From: Streptomyces sp. 35G-GA-8
GTDB taxonomy: Bacteria; Actinomycetota; Actinomycetes; Streptomycetales; Streptomycetaceae
Length of the DNA stretch: 64,000 nt
Reading direction: 5' to 3'
Assembly (NCBI RefSeq): GCF_023534745.1
Contig: NZ_JAMHJQ010000005.1
Location: 124,001-188,000 of the forward strand
Positions 57,881 through 64,000 of the stretch are shown here, one piece after another. The notes beneath the pieces were generated by a model. That model saw nothing but the letters and a program-made list of their open reading frames with translations. It was not told the origin of the DNA and searched no databases. Both the position numbers and the translations under genes were made by a program. How positions within the stretch are numbered: position 1 is the stretch's first letter; each line of letters begins with the position of its first letter.

Positions 57881-58869
57881 GGGAATTCGGTTACGAGCGT
57901 GCCGTCGACGTCTCCGGCGCGGTCGCCCTGCTCGGCGCCGCTCCCGAGGCCCGCTTCCTCGGCGGCGGCACCAACCTCATCGACCTGATGAAGTCCGGTG
58001 TGGAAAGGCCCGCGCTGCTCATCGACGTACGCGAACTCCCCCTCGACGGAATCGAGTTCACACAGGACGGCGGAGTGCGCATCGGCGCGACCGTCACCAA
58101 CAGCGATCTCGCGGCCCACCCCGACGTACGGCGTCACTACCCGGCGTTGGCACAGGCCGTCCTGGCCGGTGCCTCGGGACAGCTGCGCAACATGGCCACG
58201 GTCGGCGGGAATCTGCTCCAGCGGACCCGCTGCGGCTACTTCACCGACCTCAGCAAACCGTGCAACAAGCGTGCTCCGGGCAGCGGTTGCCCCGCCCTCG
58301 CGGGTGAGCACCACAATCACGCGATCCTCGGCGCCTCCGAGCACTGCGTCGCCACCCATCCCTCGGACATGGCCGTCGCGCTCACCGCCTTCGACGCCGT
58401 CATAGCGTACGAAACGGCGGACGGGCCGGGAGAGTTGCCGATCGCCGAGTTCTATTCGCCCGTGGGCGACACCCCGCACATCGAGACCGCCCTCCCCTCC
58501 GGCGCGCTGATCACCGGCGTCACGCTGCCGCCTGCCCCGGTCGCCGCCGACTCGCGCTACCGGAAGGTGCGCGAGCGCGCCTCGTACGCGTTCGCGATCG
58601 GCTCGATCGCCGCCGCGCTCGACGTCCGGGACGGTGTCGTACGGGAAGTGCGCCTGGCGTTCGGGGCGGTCGCGTCCCGGCCGTGGCGGGCCCGTACGGC
58701 CGAGCGGGCGCTGATCGGCGGCCCGGCGAGCGCGGAGGCGTTCGCCGCCGCCGCGGATGCCGAGCTGGAGGCCGCCGAGGCGCTTCCCGAGAACGGATAC
58801 AAGGTGACGTTGACGCGCAACCTCGTGGTGGCCGTGCTGACCGAACTCTCCGAGGGGGCGACCCGATGA
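57877..58869 (+). CDS. Molybdenum hydroxylase, FAD subunit with extra Fe-S site (PaoB/YagS-like)
   Basis: 330 residues. FAD motifs are FLGGGTNLIDLMKSG and ATVGGNLLQRTRCGYF. The insertion with C119, C129, C138 and C157 (RCGYF...KPCNKRAPGSGCPAL...EHCVA) is the [4Fe-4S]-binding loop of PaoB-type subunits, absent from ordinary xanthine dehydrogenases. This places the enzyme with aldehyde oxidoreductases of the PaoABC group. Its ATG overlaps the previous stop (ATGA), and its own end overlaps the next gene likewise. Confidence 0.92.
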   Translation: MREFGYERAVDVSGAVALLGAAPEARFLGGGTNLIDLMKSGVERPALLIDVRELPLDGIEFTQDGGVRIGATVTNSDLAAHPDVRRHYPALAQAVLAGASGQLRNMATVGGNLLQRTRCGYFTDLSKPCNKRAPGSGCPALAGEHHNHAILGASEHCVATHPSDMAVALTAFDAVIAYETADGPGELPIAEFYSPVGDTPHIETALPSGALITGVTLPPAPVAADSRYRKVRERASYAFAIGSIAAALDVRDGVVREVRLAFGAVASRPWRARTAERALIGGPASAEAFAAAADAELEAAEALPENGYKVTLTRNLVVAVLTELSEGATR

Positions 58870-61064
58870 CCCCGCCGACCACGCCGATCACACCGACGGC
58901 ACCGACCACGAGTGCCGGTATCTCCGCCGTGACGGGAGCCGTGGGCTCCGCCCACACCCGGGTGGAGGGCCATGACAAGGTCACCGGGGCGGCCCGCTAC
59001 TCCGGTGAGATCCCCTTCGCCGAACTCGCCCATGGCTGGCTGGTGTTGTCGACCGTGGCCCGTGGCCGTATCCGCTCCGTCGAGGACTCCCCCGTCCTGG
59101 CGATGCCCGGCGTCCTCACCGTGCTGCACCACGGGAACGCGCCGCGCGTCGACACCGACTACATGGGCCTGTTCGGGCGGCCGAACCCGGTCCTCGCGCT
59201 CTTCCAGCACGACCGTGTCCCCTTCGTGGGATGGCCGGTGGCGTTGGTCGTGGCCGAGACGTCCGAGCAGGCCAGGGAGGCCGCCGAGGCACTGGTGGTG
59301 CGCTACGACGAGGAGCCGCACGACGTCGCGTTCTTCGCCGGACGTTCCGATGTGTACACGCCGGACGACAACCCGCTGGTCCAGGCCGAGACGGAGAAGG
59401 GGGACATGGACGCCCAACTCGGCGCGTCCGCTGTCGTCGTGGACGAGGAGTACACCACTCCCGAGGAGCACCACAACCCCATGGAGCCGCACGCGGCGAC
59501 GGCTCGCTGGGACGGCGGCCGGCTCGACGTCGTCGACTCCAACCAGGGCAGTACCTGGGTGGCGACCGAGCTGGCATATCTCTTCTCGCTCGATCCGGCC
59601 TCCGTACGGGTGCGGTCCGAACACGTCGGCGGCGGCTTCGGATCGAAGGGGCTCACCCCGCACCAAGTGGCCGCGGTGATGGCCACGACCCTCCTCCATC
59701 GCCCGGTCCGTGTCGTACTGACCCGCCGTCAGCTGTTCTCGCTGGTCGGCTTCCGCAGTCCCACGGCGCAGCGGATGAGGCTCGGCGCCGACGCCGACGG
59801 CCGGCTGCGGGCGTTCGACCACCAGGCACTGAGCCTTACGTCGACCGTGCACGAGTTCATCGAGTCGAGCGCGGTGCTGGGACGCGTGATGTACGACGCC
59901 GACGCGCATCGCACGCTGCACCGGCTCGTACGGCTCGACGTGCCGACCCCGTCCTGGATGCGCGCACCGGGCGAGGCGCCGGGCTCCTTCGCCCTCGAAT
60001 CCGCCCTGGACGAACTGGCCGAGAAGTGCGGCCTGGACCCGATCGCGCTGCGTGCGCGCAACGAGCCGGAGACGGGTCCCGTGTCCGGGCTGCCGTTCAG
60101 CAGCCGCAATGTGCTCGCCTGCTTCGAGGAGGGCGCCCGCAGATTCGGCTGGGCGGACCGCGATCCGCGTCCCGGTCTGCGCCGTGAGGGGCGCTGGCTG
60201 CTCGGGACCGGAACCGCGGCGGCCACCTATCCCTCGGGAGCCCGCCCGTCGACGGCGGCCGTGACCGCGGAGGCGGACGGCACCTTCACCGTACGGATCA
60301 ACGCGACGGACATCGGCACCGGGGCGCGGACCGCGATCGCCTTGGTCGCCGCCGACGCGCTGACGGTGGATCCGGACCGTATCCGGGTGCGCCTCGCGGA
60401 CAGCGATCTCGGCCCGGCCATGATCGCCGGCGGTTCGATGGGCACGCGCTCCTGGGCCTGGGCGGTGACGATCGCGGCGGACGAACTGCGGGAGCGGCTG
60501 GCCCTGGGCGGCGGCATTCCGCCGGAGGGGATCACCGCCCGCTCGAACACGGCCGAGGCCATCGGCGCCCTCGCGAAGAAGGAACGGCACTCCTTCGGGG
60601 CGCAGTTCGCCGAGGTCGCGGTGGACGTGACCACCGGTGAGGTGCGCGTACGGCGGCTGCTGGGCATCTACGCCGCGGGCACCATCGTCAACCCGCTCAC
60701 GGCCCGCGGCCAGCTCATCGGCGGAATGACCTGGGGGCTGTCCATGGCTCTGCACGAGGAGGCGGTCAGGGACCAGGCCTCCGGCGGTCATGTCGGTGCC
60801 GACCTCGCCGGTTATCACTTCGCCGCACACGCCGACGTGCCGTTCATCGAGGCGGACTGGGTGGACGACCCCGTCCCGGGCGACCCGATCGGGATCAAGG
60901 GCATCGGCGAGATCGGCGTCGTGGGCGTCGCCGCCGCCATCGCCAACGCGGTGTGGCACGCGACCGGCGTACGCCACCGGCACCTGCCGATCCGTCCGGA
61001 CCGGGTCCTGCGTGCGGCGGATGAGGCCCGGCGCCGGACGGCGGAGGGAGCCCGTAGTGCTTGA
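58866..61064 (+). CDS. Molybdenum hydroxylase, molybdopterin subunit (PaoC/YagR-like)
   Basis: 732 residues. A Pro/Thr-rich start (~1-20) leads into the aldehyde-oxidase hammerhead domain (VEGHDKVTGAARYSGEI). Molybdopterin-cytosine-dinucleotide contacts include EHVGGGFGSKGLTPHQ and GTGTAAATYPSGARPS. Catalytic Glu682 is in GIKGIGEIGVVG. With the two smaller subunits it should oxidise aldehydes to acids. Broad aromatic-aldehyde use is known for PaoABC; the real substrate here is unknown. It is ATGA-coupled to the FAD subunit and overlaps the xdhC-like gene by 8 bases. Confidence 0.93.
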   Translation: MTPPTTPITPTAPTTSAGISAVTGAVGSAHTRVEGHDKVTGAARYSGEIPFAELAHGWLVLSTVARGRIRSVEDSPVLAMPGVLTVLHHGNAPRVDTDYMGLFGRPNPVLALFQHDRVPFVGWPVALVVAETSEQAREAAEALVVRYDEEPHDVAFFAGRSDVYTPDDNPLVQAETEKGDMDAQLGASAVVVDEEYTTPEEHHNPMEPHAATARWDGGRLDVVDSNQGSTWVATELAYLFSLDPASVRVRSEHVGGGFGSKGLTPHQVAAVMATTLLHRPVRVVLTRRQLFSLVGFRSPTAQRMRLGADADGRLRAFDHQALSLTSTVHEFIESSAVLGRVMYDADAHRTLHRLVRLDVPTPSWMRAPGEAPGSFALESALDELAEKCGLDPIALRARNEPETGPVSGLPFSSRNVLACFEEGARRFGWADRDPRPGLRREGRWLLGTGTAAATYPSGARPSTAAVTAEADGTFTVRINATDIGTGARTAIALVAADALTVDPDRIRVRLADSDLGPAMIAGGSMGTRSWAWAVTIAADELRERLALGGGIPPEGITARSNTAEAIGALAKKERHSFGAQFAEVAVDVTTGEVRVRRLLGIYAAGTIVNPLTARGQLIGGMTWGLSMALHEEAVRDQASGGHVGADLAGYHFAAHADVPFIEADWVDDPVPGDPIGIKGIGEIGVVGVAAAIANAVWHATGVRHRHLPIRPDRVLRAADEARRRTAEGARSA

Positions 61065-62205
61065 CATGGCTGAGGAGTTGAACCGCTGGTTCGAGGAGGG
61101 CCGGGACTTCGCCGTCGCCACCGTCGTGTCCGTCGGGGGCAGCGCGCCGCGCGATCCAGGCGCCGCCCTGGCGGTCGACGGTCAGGGGACCGCCATCGGT
61201 TCCGTCTCCGGCGGTTGCGTGGAAGGGGCGGTGTACGACCTGTGCGTCCAGGCGCTCCAGGACGGCCGCACCGTACGCGAACGGTTCGGATACGGCGACG
61301 AGGACGCCTTCGCCGTGGGACTCACCTGCGGCGGCGTCATCGAGGTCCTGGTCACGCCGGTGCGCGCGGACGCACCGGTGTTCCGGGCCGCGGTGTCGGC
61401 CGCGCACCGAGGAGAGGCGGCGGCACTGGCCCGGGTGGCCCGGGGGCCGGGTGAACTCCTCGGCAGGGCGCTGCTCGTCCATCCCGACGGGTCGTACGAG
61501 GGAAGCCTCGACGGACATCCGGAACTGGACCGGACGGCGGCGGCGGAGGCCCGCGCGATGCTGGACTCCGGCCGCACCGGCACCGTCGAGATCGCGGAGG
61601 ACGGATCGCGCTGCCCGGGCGGCGTGGCACTGTTCGTCGAGTCGAGGGTGCCACCGCCCCGGATGATCGTCTTCGGGGCCGTGGACTTCGCGACGGCGCT
61701 CGTCCGGGCGGGCAAGTTCCTCGGCTACCACGTGACCGTGTGCGACGCCCGGCCGGTCTTCGCCACCCGTGTCCGCTTCCCCGAGGCCGACGAGATCGTG
61801 GTCGACTGGCCGCACCGCTACCTCCGGCGCACCGCGACCGACGAACGAACCGTCCTGTGCGTGCTCACTCATGACGCCAAGTTCGACGTTCCCCTGTTGG
61901 AGACGGCCCTGCGGCTGCCGGTCGCGTTCGTCGGCGCGATGGGGTCGCGCCGCACCCATGAGGACCGCAACCGGCGTCTGCGCGAAGTCGGCGTCGGCGA
62001 AGGCGAGTTGGCGCGTCTGCGCTCACCGATCGGTCTCGACCTCGGCGCTCGTACCCCCGAGGAGACCGCGCTGTCCATCGCGGCCGAGATCGTCGCGGCG
62101 CGGCGGGGCGGGACAGGGGTTCCGCTGACCGGTTCGGGGACGCCCATTCACCGTGACGTGGAGGGTCGGGAGGCGGGCGGGATCCGCTCCCGAACCGCGG
62201 CCTGA
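61057..62205 (+). CDS. XdhC/CoxI-family molybdenum cofactor maturation factor (PaoD-like)
   Basis: 382 residues. The N-terminal XdhC/CoxI domain has ATVVSVGGSAPRDPGAALAV and GSVSGGCVEGAVYD. The C-terminal Rossmann domain has RMIVFGAVDFATALVRAGKFLGYHVTVCDARPVF and FVGAMGSRRTHEDR. Such proteins bind, protect and insert the molybdenum cofactor into the dedicated hydroxylase. I chose GTG 61057 because GGAGGGAG lies 6 bases upstream and it overlaps the upstream gene; ATG 61066 is the alternative. It ends the operon before a strong hairpin. Confidence 0.9.
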   Translation: MLDMAEELNRWFEEGRDFAVATVVSVGGSAPRDPGAALAVDGQGTAIGSVSGGCVEGAVYDLCVQALQDGRTVRERFGYGDEDAFAVGLTCGGVIEVLVTPVRADAPVFRAAVSAAHRGEAAALARVARGPGELLGRALLVHPDGSYEGSLDGHPELDRTAAAEARAMLDSGRTGTVEIAEDGSRCPGGVALFVESRVPPPRMIVFGAVDFATALVRAGKFLGYHVTVCDARPVFATRVRFPEADEIVVDWPHRYLRRTATDERTVLCVLTHDAKFDVPLLETALRLPVAFVGAMGSRRTHEDRNRRLREVGVGEGELARLRSPIGLDLGARTPEETALSIAAEIVAARRGGTGVPLTGSGTPIHRDVEGREAGGIRSRTAA

Positions 62206-62225
62206 ACCCGACCCGGCCCGCTCGT

Positions 62226-62261
62226 ACGGCCCGCCGTCATGTTCCTCGGACGGCGGGCCGT
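62226..62261. terminator. Strong bidirectional hairpin terminator
   Basis: ACGGCCCGCCGTC (62226-62238) and GACGGCGGGCCGT (62249-62261) form a perfect 13-bp stem with a 10-base loop, between the convergent xdhC-like and marR genes. Confidence 0.85.
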
Positions 62262-62299
62262 CCTGCTCCGAGGACGGCCGCCCAGTGGTCCGCTCGACT

Positions 62300-62755
62300 T
62301 CAGACGCGGGGCCAGGGCCTGCCGCCGAGGCGTTCGATGTCGGTGTTGAAGCGCTTCAAATAGGCGGCGAAGGCGGCGATGTCCTCCTCCGGCCAATCGG
62401 CCATGACCCGGTCCAAGGAGCGGACGATGCCCTCTCGCTCCTCGTCGAGTACGCGCGCGCCCTCCGGCGTGATGCGGAACTTGCGGGCCATGCCGCCGTC
62501 GGGGTCCGGGATGCGTTCCGCGAGTCCGGCGCGCACGGTCGCGGCCGTTTGCCGGTTCAGGGTGGAGGCGTCGAGCCCGAAGGCGTCGCTGAGTTCACCG
62601 ATCGACATCGGCCCCTGCAAGCGGATACGGCTCAGCAGGATGTAGGCGCTGCGGTCCAGTACGGCGTCTTTGCGTCGTCCGCCTCTCTGGTTCAGGAACG
62701 TGTGGCGGCTGAGCAGCATCTGCTCGTACTCGACCTCGTGCGTGGCCCCGACCAT
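62300..62755 (-). CDS. MarR-family regulator
   Basis: 151 residues. The winged helix is visible in SAYILLSRIRLQGPMSIGELSDAFGLDASTLNRQTAATVRAGLAERIPDPDGG, followed by RKFRITPEGARVLDEEREG. The ATG at 62753-62755 is preceded by GGAGG at a slightly long 10 bases. It is divergent from a DHA2-type MFS pump gene, the standard MarR/efflux arrangement, with an inverted repeat in the 163-bp gap. It probably represses the pump until a toxic ligand binds. Confidence 0.9.
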   Translation of the reverse strand: MVGATHEVEYEQMLLSRHTFLNQRGGRRKDAVLDRSAYILLSRIRLQGPMSIGELSDAFGLDASTLNRQTAATVRAGLAERIPDPDGGMARKFRITPEGARVLDEEREGIVRSLDRVMADWPEEDIAAFAAYLKRFNTDIERLGGRPWPRV

Positions 62756-62861
62756 GCGTCTGTCGCCTCCAGTCTCTCTCGCCCGTCATTGTCGCACCGC
62801 GTCCGGACGACCCGCACTCCTCACCCGTATGAATCATGCACGTAAAGTGGCTGTTGCAGTC

Positions 62862-62888
62862 AGTATGTACGATGCACAAGCACATACT
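62862..62888. promoter_or_regulatory. Possible MarR operator before the MFS pump
   Basis: AGTATGT (62862-62868) and ACATACT (62882-62888) are inverted repeats separated by 13 bases, 31-57 bp before the pump start. The spacing is long for one MarR dimer, so each arm may be part of a separate site. Confidence 0.4.
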
Positions 62889-62918
62889 TTCCGGCTGCAC
62901 AGTCATAGGAGTCCCCTG

Positions 62919-64000
62919 ATGGACGCCCCACAGCACGCTTCCCGTTCGGGTGGCGTGGTCGCCACGCTTGCGCTCGCCGGCACCACGGCGGCGATCATGC
63001 AAACACTGGTCACACCGCTCATCGCGGAGCTGCCGCAGATTCTGAGCACCTCGCCCTCGAACGCCACCTGGGTGATCACGACCACCCTCCTCGTGGCGGC
63101 TGTCTGCGTCCCGGTCGTCGGCCGCCTGGGCGACCTGATCGGCAAGCGCCGTATGCTCCTCGCGTGCTCGGTGCCGCTGATCGCGGGCTCGGTGGTGTGC
63201 GCGCTCTCGTCCTCCGTCGTGCCGATGATCATCGGGCGCGGGCTGCAGGGCATGGGAATGGGCATGGTGCCGCTGGGAATCGCCCTGCTGCGCGATGTCG
63301 TTCCGGCGCAGAAGCTCAGCTCGTCCATCGCCCTGGTGAGCGCCTCCATGGGGATCGGCGGCGGCCTCGGTCTGCCGATCGCCGCGGCGGTCGCCCAGTA
63401 CGCGAACTGGCGGGTGCTCTTCTGGGGTTCCGCCGTACTGGCCACGGCGATCGCGGTGCTGATCTGGTTTCTGATCCCGAGCGTGCCCGCCGCCGCCAAG
63501 GGTCAGCGTTTCGACGCGCCCGGCGCGCTCGGCCTCGGGGCCGGTCTGGTCTGTCTGCTGCTCGCCATCTCCAAGGGAGCCGACTGGGGCTGGGGTTCGG
63601 GGACCACACTCGGTCTGTTCGCCGCCGCCGTCGTGCTCCTGATCGGCTGGGGCGCGTGGGAACTGCGTACGGCCGACCCGCTGGTCGACCTGCGCACCAC
63701 GGCCCGCCCCCGGGTGCTGCTCACCAACGTCGCCTCGATCTTCGTCGGTTTCGCGATGTACGCCGGCATGCTGGTGATGCCGCAGCTGCTGCAGTTCCCC
63801 GAGGCCACCGGCTACGGCCTGGGGCAGTCGATACTCGCGTCCGGCCTGTGGATGGCGCCCGGTGGCGTGATGATGATGATCGTCTCCCCGCTCGGCGGCA
63901 AGCTGACCAACGCCTACGGCCCGAAGGTCACCCTGCTCGGCGGAGCCCTGGTCATCGCCGCGGGCTACGGGCTGTCGCTCGCGCTGATGGGGTCCGCGTG
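62919..64000 (+). CDS. DHA2-type MFS drug efflux pump (partial, cut by window edge)
   Basis: The first ~360 residues are present, in an open frame to base 64000. Helix 1 starts VVATLALAGTTAAIMQTLVTPLIAELP. Motif A is GRLGDLIGKRRMLL and motif C-like is VSASMGIGGGLGLPIAAAVAQYANWRVLFW. The layout fits the 14-helix DHA2 drug:H+ antiporters. ATG 62919 is preceded by AGGAG about 8 bases upstream. It is divergent from the marR gene, which probably controls it. Substrates cannot be predicted. Confidence 0.9.
   Translation, partial: MDAPQHASRSGGVVATLALAGTTAAIMQTLVTPLIAELPQILSTSPSNATWVITTTLLVAAVCVPVVGRLGDLIGKRRMLLACSVPLIAGSVVCALSSSVVPMIIGRGLQGMGMGMVPLGIALLRDVVPAQKLSSSIALVSASMGIGGGLGLPIAAAVAQYANWRVLFWGSAVLATAIAVLIWFLIPSVPAAAKGQRFDAPGALGLGAGLVCLLLAISKGADWGWGSGTTLGLFAAAVVLLIGWGAWELRTADPLVDLRTTARPRVLLTNVASIFVGFAMYAGMLVMPQLLQFPEATGYGLGQSILASGLWMAPGGVMMMIVSPLGGKLTNAYGPKVTLLGGALVIAAGYGLSLALMGSA

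Noticed and set aside
1-64000. tRNA, rRNA, CRISPR, insertion sequences, phage or integrase genes
   Set aside because: I looked for transposase/integrase motifs, regular spacer arrays and tRNA-like cloverleafs and saw none; I could not run covariance-model searches.

Overview
The window looks like a chromosomal segment of a Streptomyces or very close relative. The DNA is very G+C-rich with strong third-position GC bias. GTG and TTG starts are common, and many gene pairs overlap by ATGA. Several families typical of streptomycetes occur: a gamma-butyrolactone receptor, snapalysin, an MAB_1171c-type membrane protein, a large LuxR (LAL) regulator, a ~480-residue GAPDH, and sugar ABC importers without their own ATPase. 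I see no rRNA, tRNA, CRISPR, transposase or phage genes. It reads as a regulator-rich accessory or arm region made of many small transcription units.

Layout. 0-9 kb: a cut aldo/keto reductase divergent from an XRE regulator; a flavin disulfide reductase; a small zinc-ribbon protein; a translationally coupled trio (ImmA-like peptidase, MAB_1171c membrane protein, amidase); a secreted SRPBCC protein; an orphan ScbR-like receptor with an ARE-like box; galU. 9-14 kb: an MFS transporter, an LLM oxidoreductase, and an acetyltransferase-tetR pair whose 18-bp operator recurs before the MFS gene; a dienelactone-hydrolase-like protein. 14-19 kb: a P-loop kinase, a glycosyltransferase pair, a methyltransferase, and a 3-hydroxyisobutyrate-dehydrogenase-like reductase behind a doubled operator.

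19-33 kb is the most coherent system. A YtfQ/YtfR/YtfT/YjfF-like furanose importer, a LacI regulator and aldose 1-epimerase lie divergent from a secreted GH2 enzyme with an arabinofuranose-binding (AbfB) domain. That gene is convergent with a second secreted GH2 enzyme carrying PA14 and LamG domains. Three LacI-type palindromes sharing a CAACG core precede the importer and each GH2 gene. I read this as one regulon for releasing, importing and mutarotating a furanose sugar, probably galactofuranose and/or arabinofuranose.

33-50 kb: epoxide hydrolase, two AlkZ-like winged-helix proteins (34.2 and 49.7 kb), snapalysin, an O-acyltransferase with SGNH domain, two CRP-type sites, small conserved proteins, a metallo-hydrolase plus carboxylesterase operon divergent from a LAL regulator, a second sugar ABC importer (binding protein and two permeases, no ATPase), and a WYL regulator divergent from a DinB protein. 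50-64 kb: a histidine kinase with a second degenerate kinase module plus its response regulator, GAPDH, a TetR regulator with two strong operators facing a four-gene PaoABC/XdhC-type molybdenum hydroxylase operon, and a MarR regulator divergent from a DHA2-type MFS pump that runs off the right edge.
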